From Isoperla grammatica (lineage: Eukaryota; Arthropoda; Insecta; Plecoptera; Perlodidae): a stretch of 64,000 nucleotides of DNA. This document shows positions 8,778 to 19,279 of this stretch, piece by piece. Positions within the stretch are counted from its first letter, which is position 1, and each line of letters begins with the position of its first letter. The stretch lies in NCBI GenBank assembly GCA_945910005.1, contig OX246746.1:43725690-43789689 (forward strand), read 5' to 3'. Made by a program: the position numbers and the translations under genes. The notes under the pieces were generated by a model, which saw nothing but the letters and a program-made list of their open reading frames with translations, did no database searches and was not told where the DNA came from.

Positions 8778-11056
8778 CAGTTATGATCAATTCGTTTAGC
8801 CTGCGCAAATCCTAGATATTTGTATATATCTTCTTCGTCCATTACTCCAATCCGGTTGTCTTCGTCAATTTCAAACTCTTCTAATTTCGTAATCTTTCCT
8901 TTGATGACATGAAGTGACTTACATTTATCAATTCCAAAATCCATACATATATCTCTACTGAATTCTAACGTTGAGTTAAGAAGATTCGTCATGTGTGTCG
9001 CATTTAAAGCATATAGCTTGAGATCGTCCATGTAGAATAGATGTGAAAGTGTGTGGCAAACCGTATTACCGTCCTTTATCTTGAAACCATGTGTAGATTT
9101 GTTTAGTATATGAGATAATGGATTTAATGAAAGACAAAACCATAACGCACTAAACGAGTCACCTTGAAAAATACCTCGTCGGATGTTAACTGGGTCAGTA
9201 CATATCTGCTCTTTGCCTACGTTTAACTTTAATGTTGTTTTCCAACTCGTCATCGCTGTCCGCAAAAAGTTTACTATCAATGGGTTTACTTTATAAATTT
9301 CCAGTATCTGTATTAGCCACGAATGTGGTGACGAATCATACGCTTTCTTGTGATCAATATAGCTAACGTGAATGTTTCTCTTCTTGTTGAAAGCTTGGTT
9401 CATTACAACAGAATCGATAATTAATTGTTCCTTACACCCTTGCGACAATTTACGACATCCCTTTTGTTCTTCAGCTAATATATTGTGTTCTTCGCAGTGA
9501 CTATATATTTTATTTGTTATGCACGATGTCAAGATTTTGTAAATAGTAGGTAAGCATGTAATTGGTCTATATTTACTTGGATTTTTGGTGTCATTATCTT
9601 TTGGTTTAAGAAATGTTATTCCTTCAGTAAAGAAATCTGGTAAATCCTTGTCTCCTAATATTAATTCATTAAGACATTTAGCAATCTGGGTGTGCATGTT
9701 TGAAAACTTCTTGTACCAAAAATTTTGAATGTTATCGTTACCGGGTGCTTTCCAATTATGAGTATTTCGTATCGTTGATTTTATATCATTTACACTGATG
9801 CCATCAAATGTCATTTCTTCGATATCACTCATTGCCTCAATTTCATCTTGAATCCATGTTGCATTGTGATTGTGCATTAATGGGTTACTCCATATCCCAC
9901 CCCAAAACTGCTCAATCTCTGTCTTCGATGGTATACCATTGCCTACTATTTCTTCTTTATTGTTAATTTGCTGATAGAATTCTTTTTCTTTTTCTTTAAA
10001 CATTTCGTTTTGTTCTTTTCTATCACTACACTCTTTATATCTTCGTAGTCTTTTGGCTAATGCACTTACTTTTTGCTTTAGAGTATCCAAATATTCGTTT
10101 GTAGCCTCGTTCGGTGTTTCATGTATAGTATGGATTTTAAACCTTTCAAATATGTGTTGGCAATATTGTAATATCTTTTTAGATCTATTACCCATCCTGA
10201 ATTGTTCTAATCTCCCAATATCTCTCCTTAACTCGTTGATCCGTTTGACTAATCTTCGTTCCCATTTTGGAGTCTTATTTGTTTTTATGTTCTGAGAATG
10301 TACCAACTTTATTTTTAATCCTAATTGTCTGACCACTGCTACGGCTCCACAATATATTGCTGCATGCACTTCCTCAAACGACAATTCTTTCTTCGCGTAA
10401 TCTAACCATATATGTGCGTTCATTACGTGCATTACTATGACCATTTGCTTAGACTGTTTAGGTTTAGGAATTCTAGGTCTCTTGTTCGGTTCTATATGTG
10501 CAAATTCTGTCAAAGCATTTTCAAAAGCTAAATGTAATATGTTCTTTAACTCGTCTATTTCTTGTGTGTTCCCTCTTGTATTCTCTTCTTGTTCAATGTT
10601 ATTAATAGGTGGATGTTGGTGATGTACCTCTTGTGTGTTCTGGCCTTCTGGTAGATCTACTTGTTCCATTAATTCTTGTCGTAGATGGTCATCGTTTCTT
10701 GATGCTTCCATGATGTGCTCCTCGTTCGCCAAATCCTCTTCATTTTCTTGATCTATTTGTAGTTCTTCCTCTACTTCATGTCTTATTACGTTCAATAGAT
10801 TAAATGGTAGCATACCATTACTTACAATTATTCTCCTTTGGTCTGCTACTCTTTGTTCGGTTACATCTACTAATGGGTATTCACGTGTAAACGCTCGGTG
10901 CAGTTCTTGTCGATATCCAACTAATCTAGTTTCTAATAACGTAATTCTATAGTAGTTGCGCATCACACAAATGTTCATATTATCTGTCCACTTGATACGC
11001 TGCCTCACTCTTCCAGATTTGGTGGTCTGTTGCGATAATACATCAGAAGCATCCAT
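8777..11056 (-). pseudogene. Dong/R4-like ORF, upstream part: Myb-like N-terminus and reverse transcriptase
   Basis: 759 codons starting at an ATG in the leader. Residues 15-85 form a Trp-containing Myb/SANT-like region (KWTDNMNICVMRNYY, then VTEQRVADQRR), followed by an acidic Glu/Asn-rich linker. RT spans roughly residues 430-740: GNDNIQNFWYKK, SKYRPITCLPTIYKILTSCI, SYIDHKKAYDSSPHSWLI, GIFQGDSFSALWFCLSLNPL and the catalytic FYMDDLKLYA. It ends in KYLGFAQAKRIDHN at a TGA caused by a frame break; the rest of the protein is at 7548-8777. It copies element RNA at a nicked chromosomal target. Confidence 0.8.
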
Positions 11057-11206
11057 AATCTGTTTGTTTATTTACTAAATGTCAAAGTTCATTGTCCTGT
11101 CAAACTAAGTTCTTTGTCACAGAAAGTTAATATTGTTTTTCAAAGAAATCAAAGCACTTAATGTCACACTTTTCTTTACACTCACAACTTGGCCGTGCCC
11201 CGTCAA

Positions 11207-11236
11207 TAATTATTATTATTATTATTATTATTATTG
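11207..11236. repeat. (TTA)n junction between Dong/R4-like copies 1 and 2
   Basis: About 30 bp of ATT/TTA units, the only sequence between the 5' end of copy 1 and the 3' end of copy 2. It is consistent with copy 1 having inserted into the TAA tail of copy 2. Confidence 0.9.
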
Positions 11237-11508
11237 TTTTATTGTTGCAATATAATACAATCTTGGTCAAAACCGGCATAAACATGTTGTGCGGACACAA
11301 ACGTCAAGTATTTCCATGTGTTTACCTTATTAAAATCTACTTAGAACTACTTAATATATCATTGTCCACATTATTTCTTCCAAACCGAACTGTGAATGCT
11401 ATGTACGGTCGTGGCCGATTTGTACTCATCCCAGCATTCGCTCTTTGTACGGTGGAAACCACGAAAACCACCATCGGGATGGAGAACTTCTTGAAGTCTT
11501 CATTCTTC

Positions 11509-12526
11509 TTAGTTCAAAAATTTTCGCACTATCCTACACGTGTTCAAAATGATTGCTTTTTGCATCTCGATGTATATGTTCGGTTGGAGACCAATTATTT
11601 TAATACTGTCATGGAGTTTACGTGGAACAAAACCATTTGCTGATATAATTAACGGTACAATAGTTACATTATTCTGCTTCCACAACCTTTTTATTTCAAT
11701 AGATAACTCCTTATATCGGTTTATCTTTTCCCGCCAAGTTGTCTCTACATTGTGGCATAAAGGGACAGCAACATCAATGCAAATCGTTTCTTGTTTCTTC
11801 TTGTCAATAAATATAATATCCGGTCTATTGTGATGTATGGTTTGGTCCGTTATAACTGCCCGGTCGTAATATAATTTGTAGTCTTTACTATCTAATACCT
11901 TTTCAGGCTTGTATTTGTAATACGCAGTGGTTGTGCTTATAAGTTTATACTTTATGGCTAATTTTTTATGTATAATGTTTGCAACTTGGTTATGCCTATG
12001 AAGATAATCTGTTTGACAAAGCATTTTGCACCCAGATACGATATGTTCAATTGTTTCGCCGTTCATATTACATTTTCTACATTTATCTTCCACTGTGACG
12101 TCTTTCATTATGTACTTTTTGTAATTGTTAGTCTTTATTACTTTATCTTGAATAGCGATCATAAATCCCTCTGTTTTGCTGAAAATGTCCCCGGACGTTA
12201 ACCATTTGTTCGATGCTACCCTATCGACGTTATCTTTAAGAAGTTCTTTATAATGTCTGCTATGTAACGTTTTTTCTGATATTCTGACCTCCTTTGCTGT
12301 GTCAGAATTTAGTTTTTGAAGCAAGTTTAAATTTCCGTCATTTAAATTGAGGGGAGAAAGCGACTTGTCTGCCGATACTATAGCTCTATGAAGTTGTGAA
12401 TGTGGGCATTTTGTATAAAAGTACTTTCTTAGAATTTCAATTTGTTTATAATATAAATTGTTTAAATCAATCAAGCCTCTTCCCCCTTTTTCTCTTGGTA
12501 GAGTCATTCTTTCTATTGCTGACTTA
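11509..12526 (-). pseudogene. Copy 2 restriction-like endonuclease part
   Basis: About 340 codons homologous to 7548-8777. They include the CCHC finger (CRKCNMNGETIEHIVSGC) and an intact endonuclease core (RPDIIFIDK, ETICIDVAVP), ending in RIVRKFLN. The frame is cut at its 5' side by the MITE; coding sequence continues beyond it at 12661-12830 (KIKAINTYAIPVLTYSFGII). With no RT, it is dead as an autonomous element. Confidence 0.7.
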
Positions 12527-12657
12527 GGTTGGAATTCATAGTCGGCCCCTACACCTAGGGGCACCCATTGTTGCTATGGATTTGTTTTGTTTATGGGAAA
12601 TAACATGCAAACAATTGTTACCTTGGTAACAATGGGCGCCGACTATGAATTCCAACC
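12527..12657. mobile_element. 131-bp MITE with 20-bp perfect TIRs and TTA duplication
   Basis: The ends are GGTTGGAATTCATAGTCGGC and its exact reverse complement. TTA flanks both sides (12524-12526 and 12658-12660). The orthologous site in Dong/R4 copy 1 (near 8567) is empty with a single TTA, which proves the insertion and its borders. The inverted similarity continues inward (CCCATTGTT against AACAATGGG) apart from a 14-nt insertion in the left arm. A TWA duplication is typical of PIF/Harbinger-type elements. There is no coding capacity. Confidence 0.9.
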
Positions 12658-12828
12658 TTAGGGTGATGACTTCTGTGTTTGGTGAATGTTGTGCGGGTGA
12701 GATTTTCTAGGGCATGAATCTCTGTCTGTGTCCAATTAATAATTCCAAATGAATATGTAAGTACCGGTATAGCATAAGTGTTAATTGCTTTGATCTTGTT
12801 TTTACCATTTATTTGTGTTAATATTGTT

Positions 12829-13028
<200 letters not shown>

Positions 13029-13235
13029 ATTATTATCTTTATTTATCACATCACCAGATGGCAGGTACATTATTAGTCTACAGCACCAAAGGTGATCCTC
13101 ACCTCTAAGGTGCTGCAACCACACATTACAAAATATGACATTACAAAGATTTTACACATTACAAAGATAATTACATTTTAAAAAGATTTTACATATCACA
13201 AAGATTATTATATTACACATAAATCAAATATAGTT

Positions 13236-13337
13236 GAATTCATGACACCGCGTGGCCCTGCGGTGCGACGCGGTACGAACCTGGGCCAACCCAAAACACC
13301 CGCACCGCATCGCAGGACCACGCAATGTCATAAATTC
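13236..13337. repeat. 102-bp imperfect palindrome (MITE-like hairpin)
   Basis: Two 38-bp arms (13236-13273 and 13300-13337) are inverted repeats with about seven mismatches, starting GAATTCATGACA and ending TGTCATAAATTC, around a 26-bp loop. It is GC-rich compared with its AT-rich surroundings, which suggests an inserted mini-element. I found no convincing target-site duplication. Confidence 0.6.
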
Positions 13338-13399
13338 TACATAAAACAATTATATAAACATAACATAAAGACTTCAATATAAAAACTGATATCAAAATA

Positions 13400-13737
<338 letters not shown>

Positions 13738-13815
13738 TTACTATTAAGGTTCAGTGTTCAGTGTTCGAGTAGGACGGACGTGTTTCTCAGAGCTCCGGAT
13801 ACCGGTTTGTAGGCT

Positions 13816-14679
13816 ATGTCGTTGCTATGTAACAAGTGCGATCGCGCAATGTCGGACGACGGGGATTTTGTGAGTTGTGAGGGTTGTAATTTGTTTTACC
13901 ACTACGGTTGTTGTGGTATTAAAAAATCCACGCATAAAGCAAAATCAGCTAGTGCGAAGTCATTGTGGCGCTGTGCTAATTGTAGAGTGAGAAGAACGTC
14001 GGTCGAAGAAGAAGAGGAAGGAGACGTGTTAAAATTTATTAAAGACATTGTGCTTGCATTGCAAAACTATTTGTCCGAACTGAAAAATGATATGAAGTCA
14101 GCAATGGCTTCATTGAAGGACTTCAAGAGTACCATTGAAGACATTAAAGAGGACCTAAATATTAAAGACGAAAAAATAGAGGAGTTAAATCAAAAGCACG
14201 TACGTTTGGAACAGTACGGAAGGAATAGGAACATAATCATTGACGGAGTGGATGAAGCTGCGAGTGAAGACGTGGAAGGTATAGTTCTTGACATTTCTAA
14301 TCATCTGAATATTCCTCTTACGAGTGACGACATAGAAGCAGCCCATCGTCTACCCAGTCGAAACGAAGGTAGGCCCCGTAAAATTATTGTTCAGTTTAGT
14401 TCAAGGAAGAAAAGAGACTTGTTTATTGTCAAAAAACGAGAGAAGTTGACTTCTCAGCAAATATTAGGTGGTCGTCGAGGGTCCGATACTCGAGTTTACA
14501 TCAACGAGAATCTCACACCACATTACAGTGGTCTCCTCGTAGCGGCGAAGCAGCGCGCTAGGGAAGCAGGATACAACTTTGTGTGGTGGCAAAAATACCG
14601 AATTTTTGTGCGCAAAGACGAACAAACACGTGGGATCATCTCAATTTGCTGTCCGAGAGATCTGGACAAGTTAAAATAA
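13816..14679 (+). CDS. LINE ORF1 protein: PHD-type zinc finger, coiled coil, RNA-binding region
   Basis: 287 codons, intact. Residues 5-56 form a C4HC3 PHD-like finger (CNKC, CEGC, FYHYGCC, CANC). Residues 70-140 are rich in Glu/Lys/Leu heptads (coiled coil), ending in VRLEQYGRNRNIIIDGV, the start of an L1-ORF1-like RRM region, and then DDIEAAHRLPSR and RPRKIIVQFSSRKKRD. PHD fingers are known in ORF1 of CR1- and L2-type LINEs. Such proteins coat LINE RNA and act as chaperones. The start ATG follows the leader closely, and ORF2 begins 43 bp after the stop. Confidence 0.8.
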   Translation: MSLLCNKCDRAMSDDGDFVSCEGCNLFYHYGCCGIKKSTHKAKSASAKSLWRCANCRVRRTSVEEEEEGDVLKFIKDIVLALQNYLSELKNDMKSAMASLKDFKSTIEDIKEDLNIKDEKIEELNQKHVRLEQYGRNRNIIIDGVDEAASEDVEGIVLDISNHLNIPLTSDDIEAAHRLPSRNEGRPRKIIVQFSSRKKRDLFIVKKREKLTSQQILGGRRGSDTRVYINENLTPHYSGLLVAAKQRAREAGYNFVWWQKYRIFVRKDEQTRGIISICCPRDLDKLK

Positions 14680-14722
14680 CTTACGTCAGCTTCGATAGGG
14701 CTGATTGTGAGACGACCGGGCT

Positions 14723-15163
14723 ATGGACAAGGTCACGTCATTAACATACGATTCTCTGAGCACGTGTAAAACAGTAAGTAATATTGACGACTGGTTTAAT
14801 GGATTGGATACTTCTTCATTTAAAATTTTGTCTTTAAACATTAGATCATTAAAAAAACATTGGGATGAACTCAAAGTGATATTAGAAAAGCAAATAGGTT
14901 TATTTGATGTGCTTGTTTTAAGTGAAGTGCGTAGTTTCAACTCAACGTTTTGTTTGGATGGCTATTATACTATAAGTAAGACAAGGTTTGACAGCATTGG
15001 AGGTGGCTTGGCATTGTTTATTAAAAAGGAAATCAGTTGCACTAATATAGAGAATAATTTTACACACTTTGAAGGAATTGCGTGTTCCCTTGATTTTCCG
15101 TCGGGTGTGTCATTGTCAATGCTAGCAATATATAGGCCACCAGCAAAGTCATCTTCAACTGCT
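14723..15163 (+). pseudogene. Outer LINE ORF2, N-terminal endonuclease part
   Basis: 147 codons from an ATG. The apurinic-type endonuclease begins FKILSLNIRSLKKHWDEL (the Asn of motif I), then DVLVLSEVRS (catalytic Glu region), GGGLALFIKK and SMLAIYRPPA. The frame is intact up to the 8-bp duplication CAACTGCT (15156-15163), where the inner LINE was inserted. Joining to 19280 keeps the frame and gives the next expected motif, LVGDINIDV. Confidence 0.75.
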
Positions 15164-15165
15164 TA

Positions 15166-15501
15166 TTGAGGAAGCCAACGCCTCTATTGGTTCCGTCAGT
15201 GGTGGTAGATGGTGATGTGTCCCCGGTGGCTTCCATCGTGTCCTCAACAGCAACTCCAGCACCCAAAGAAATTAATTCAAGCAGTACACAACAAACTCTT
15301 TTGCAAGCGCCCTTAAACCCAATAAATTCAAAAATTTTAAAAAATAAAAAAGCATTGAAAATCAACAGGGTGTCGCTCCCTGTTGATCATCCATCAACAT
15401 CTTCTGTCACCAACGACTTGGTGACAGACGAGTTGATGGATGAAAATTCGTTTATTCTCCTCCGGGAGCATTCTAAAAACAATAAATTCCCCAAAACATA
15501 A
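15166..15501 (+). pseudogene. Inner LINE ORF1, C-terminal remnant
   Basis: About 111 codons with no real start (it enters open at the 5' truncation). The peptide is Ser/Thr/Pro-rich and low in structure, with no zinc knuckle visible. It is inferred to be ORF1 from its position before ORF2. It contains a 30-bp segment (15305-15334) identical to the element's own 3' end at 19237-19266, which encodes APLNPINSK here. Confidence 0.5.
15305..15334 (+). repeat. 30-bp copy of the inner LINE 3' terminus within its ORF1
   Basis: Identical to 19237-19266, which lies immediately before the A tail. It begins AAGCGCCCTTAAACCCAATA. It lies inside an open frame, so it is not simply a second truncated insertion that destroyed the frame. 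Confidence 0.9.
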
Positions 15502-15553
15502 CAGTTGATGTTATGGTAGACTGTCCCTCCAAACTCGCATAAATCACAAAATA

Positions 15554-18500
15554 ATGGCAAAATTTATTTCATGGAACTGTCGTGGTTTCTATACAAACCG
15601 AGAACCCCTCCAACTGTTACTCCGTGACAAACATCCCCTTATTGTTTTCTTGCAAGAAACGTTTTTCAAACCTAGCGATCAACCAAAAATTAAGGGTTAT
15701 TCGTTATATAGGAAGGATTTTACTGAAGGTGATCGTGCACGAGGTGGTGTTGCCATTTTGGTGCACGACTCTGTGTACGCCACCAGTATCAACGTTACGT
15801 CTCGACTTCAGGTCGTTGCTGTCTCAGCGTATATCCCAAATCCCACCACCTTTTGTTGTATTTACATTCCACCCTCATTCGCTGTTACTAGGCACGATCT
15901 GGAGACAGTTTTCAACCAACTTCAGGGACCTATGATCTTGGCAGGTGATCTTAATGCTCACCATGTTGACTGGGGTTCATTGGTTTCCGATCCACGAGGG
16001 TGTATTGTCACGGATTTCATACAGCACAACGACATTTCCCTTTTAAACACGGGCCAGATGACCCATTTTACCTCCCATTCTGGTAATTTTTCTGCCATTG
16101 ATCTTGTTATGTGTACGCCATTACTGTGGCTTGATCTTTAGCTTGATGTGTTGGATGATCTGCACGGAAGTGACCACTTTCAGATGCAAATTACATTATT
16201 AACTTATGTCTCACCGTACCACCCGGGGCAGGGTTTGAGATTGGCGCAGGACGATTGGGGAAGGTTCCAGGAACTAAGTGAGGAAGCCTTGTTAAAGGTA
16301 GACTTTACTTGTTCTCGTGACCCCAACGTTCTTGTCAGTGAAGTCAGCAGATGTATGCTTGACGCAGCATCTGCCAGTATACCTGTGACTAGCTGTAGGC
16401 CACGTCGACATCCTGTCCCGTGGTGGAACAAGCAATGCGAAGTTGCAATTAAAGCCAAAAAAGCGGCTTTCAAGCGCTTTAACATCTATCCGACGGCATG
16501 TAATTTGGAAATATTTCGACGCAAGAGAGCTCAGGCGAGATATATTGTAAAACATAGTAAAAGGCGTTCCTGGAGAGACTATGTGTCTACGATCAACCAT
16601 TGTACTTCTTCCACCACTGTATGGAAGAAGATCAAGGCGATAGCTGGCCGTCAAGTGAATACCATCCCCGCCATTCGGGATAATGGCCAGCTTGTCACCA
16701 CTCCATTGGATGTGGCATCGGTGCTAGGCACTCACTTTGCTTCTGTCAGTAGTAATTCCCGGTACGATGTGGATTTTCTCAATCGAAAGAAACGGTGTGA
16801 GTCGACGAAACTGAATTTTCGTTCGGAAAACACAGAACCGTATAATCGAGCCTTCACATTGTGGGAGCTCCGATCAGCCGTAAAGTGTCTCCGACCCACG
16901 TCTATGGGTGGGGACAGGCTGCACAACGACATGTTTGTTCACTTGATGGACTCGTCGCTAGAGGTTGTTTTATTGTTTTTTAATTTTTTATGGTTGTCTG
17001 ACACTTTTCCTGATGAATGGCGTAGTGCCATTTTGATTCCGCTCCTTAAGCCTGGTAAAGACAAATCCATGCCGGTATCGTATCGACCCATCTCTTTAAC
17101 TAGTTGCTTTTGTAAATTATTTGAGAATATGATAAACAAACGTCTCATGTGGGTCCTTGAAACACGCGGATTGTTGGCGAACGTCCAGTGTGGCTTTCGT
17201 CAGCGTCGCAGTACCATCGACCACTTGGTGCGTTTGGAAACTTACATACAGGAAGGATTCGTGGCAAAGCAACACGTCGTAGGTGTTCTCTTTGACATTG
17301 AAAAGGCTTACGACACCACTTGGCGTTATGCCATAATGCAACAACTTCACACGTGGGGCTTCCGAGGGCATATGCCCAAGTTTCTCGAGAATTTATTAAA
17401 AGACAGGCATTTCAAAGTGCGGGTTAACAACGTGCTTTCCGCTCCCTTTGATTTGCAAACGGGTGTGCCGCAGGGCTCTGTCCTCTCGGTATCCTTGTTT
17501 ACAATAGGTATCAATAGCGTTATTGCATGCATACCAAAAGCATTAATGTCGTGTTTATTTGTTGATGACCTTGGGGTTTTCTACAGATCTGTGAATCTCT
17601 CGATTGCAGAACGACAAGTGCAAAAAGGTTTAAATAATATCAGTGAATGGGCTCGAGCTCGGGGAACTAGATTCTCTCCCGAAAAGACCCAGTGCATTCG
17701 CTTTTGTCGCCTTCGAGGACTTCATAATGATCCAAAACTGACCTTCAACGATGTTGAGCTTCAGTTCAGGCCCCATGTTCGTCTTCTCGGTATGGAGTTT
17801 GACGTGAAGCTCAACTGGCATCATCATATTGTCCAATTGAGAAAACGTTGCATGTTAGCCCTCAACATTTTAAAAGTTCTGAGCAACACTAAATGGGGTG
17901 CAGATCGCACCTGTTTGCTACGCGTGTATGGAGCGTTAATTAAATCAAAAATGGATTACGGTTGTTTTGTATACTCTTCCGCTCGTGATACGACTCTTAA
18001 ATTGCTCGATACCGTCCATCATAGTGGCCTTCGCCTTGCGCTAGGTGCATTTAGAACAAGCCCCGTCGTAAGCCTCTATGCTGAAGCAGGAGAGTCCTCT
18101 TTGGCAGAGCGACGAAACTACTTGATGGGCGCGTACGTAATGAAGATCAGAGCTATACCAAATCATCCATCACATCAGATTCTTTTTAACGACAGATTTG
18201 TCAGACATTTTGATAGTAAACCATTGGCTACATTACCAACGGGCTTGCGTGTTTTACATTTATTTACATTTTTAGAATTTGATATGCCAAATCTTTTCAA
18301 CTCGGTTTTTGGTACTAACCCACCTTGGATTATACCGGAACCGGTTATGAGATTTGATCTTTGTCGTTTTGATAAATTTTCTACTTCGGATTTAAAATTC
18401 AAAATTCACTTTCTGGAAATTTGCCATGAACACCGTGGGTTTACCTTGGTGTTCACAGATGGCTCCAAAATTGACAACAAGGTAGGATGTAGCTTTTATT

Positions 18501-18949
18501 GCTCCGCCTTAACTGAACAATTCAGGTTACACGACATGTGTTCAGTTTTCACCGCAGAGTTGGTCGCCATTCGCGAAGCTCTGAAATATATATCACGTTC
18601 TCCAAAGGGTAAGTTTTTAATTTGTTCGGATAGCATGAGTGGACTTCAAGCAATTTGTATAATGTATTCCGTCCATCACTTGGTCCAAGACATTCAGTTT
18701 TATCTGGAGAAACTCAATTCGAGGAATTATACTATCGAATTTTGCTGGGTACCTGGACACGTGGGAATCGAAGGAAACGAATTGGCCGATCAGGCTGCAA
18801 AGGCAGCCTGTCAACATCGCCATGTTGACTTTGATATCGTCCCTGTTCCAGATGTCAAGAGTGCGTTCAAACAAGTCATTTTAGATAAACGACAAGCTGC
18901 TTGGGACCAAGTGCAACTGAACAAGTTCGCAAGCAAGACGTCACTCTGA
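15554..18949 (+). pseudogene. Inner LINE ORF2: endonuclease, reverse transcriptase, RNase H
   Basis: 1131 codons in one frame with a single internal TAG at 16139-16141. The endonuclease comes first (FISWNCRGFYTNREPL, LIVFLQETF, ILAGDLNAHHVDWGS, FSAIDLVMC, then HGSDHFQM). RT follows at about residues 480-780 (PVSYRPISLTSCFCKLFENM, FDIEKAYDTTWR, GVPQGSVLSVSLF, catalytic CLFVDDLGVF). RNase H is near the end with all four acidic residues (FTDGSK, AELVAIREAL, CSDSMSG, GHVGIEGNELADQAA). The protein makes the target nick, primes cDNA synthesis and removes RNA. It ends early at SKTSL because of a deletion (see 18936-19101). Confidence 0.8.
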
Positions 18950-19101
18950 CTGTACGTCACATATTGTCAGAATGTACCAAACATGATGTGTTGAAAACAC
19001 AATTAAAGCTTTCCCCGTTGTATGAAGAACTTTTGTCATACGAGAATTGTGTTAAACTTTTAAAATTTCTTGTCCGCACACAGTTTTTCCAACAATTTTA
19101 A
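18936..19101 (+). pseudogene. Inner LINE ORF2 C-terminal tail after a frameshift
   Basis: In a different frame from the main ORF2, the peptide DVTLTVRHILSECTKHD and then FFQQF to a TAA matches the second half of the Cys/His motif that follows RNase H in I-like LINEs. The first cysteines expected between the RNase H and this point are missing. A deletion of roughly a zinc-finger's length plus a frame change near 18925-18940 explains both the early stop at 18949 and this orphan tail. Confidence 0.6.
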
Positions 19102-19236
19102 ATACAACCAATTATAAATGTAAATAATATAAATTAAATTCATATTAAATTAAAACATAATTACTACTTTCATAGTTACTTAATTACTTAGCTTGCAAAA
19201 CACTATCTTGGTGGCGCAAAATGACCTAACTGGTTG

Positions 19237-19266
19237 AAGCGCCCTTAAACCCAATAAATTCAAAAA
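19237..19266 (+). repeat. 3' terminal 30 bp of the inner LINE
   Basis: Precedes the A-rich end and the right CAACTGCT duplication. It is identical to 15305-15334. It includes an AATAAA-like polyadenylation signal. Confidence 0.85.
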
Positions 19267-19279
19267 AATTCCAACTGCT

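Larger units (their letters stand above)
7202..11206 (-). mobile_element. Dong/R4-like non-LTR retrotransposon, near full length (copy 1)
   Basis: About 4.0 kb on the minus strand: a short 5' leader (11057-11206), an N-terminal Myb-like DNA-binding region, a reverse transcriptase with YMDD, a CCHC finger and a C-terminal restriction-like endonuclease, and a 3' UTR of about 345 bp. It is bounded on both sides by (TTA)n. The frame is broken once, at 8777. A 64-bp retro-insert sits in the 3' UTR. Endonuclease at the C-terminus, no apurinic-type endonuclease, and TAA-repeat targeting identify the R4/Dong group. Confidence 0.8.
15164..19271 (+). mobile_element. I-like LINE (inner element), 5'-truncated, 4.1 kb
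   Basis: The insert is flanked by CAACTGCT (15156-15163 and 19272-19279). The order is the C-terminal remnant of ORF1, a 52-bp gap, ORF2 with endonuclease, RT and RNase H, a short AT-rich 3' UTR and an A7 tail. An RNase H after the RT places it in the I/Jockey-related group (I, Nimb, Outcast and relatives). It is defective: one in-frame TAG, plus a deletion with a frame change near the C-terminal zinc finger. Confidence 0.8.

Noticed and set aside
8775..8779. TGATG stop-start coupling between two retrotransposon ORFs
   Set aside because: Both halves belong to the single RT-endonuclease protein of this family (thumb follows palm), so a 1-nt indel is simpler than coupled translation.
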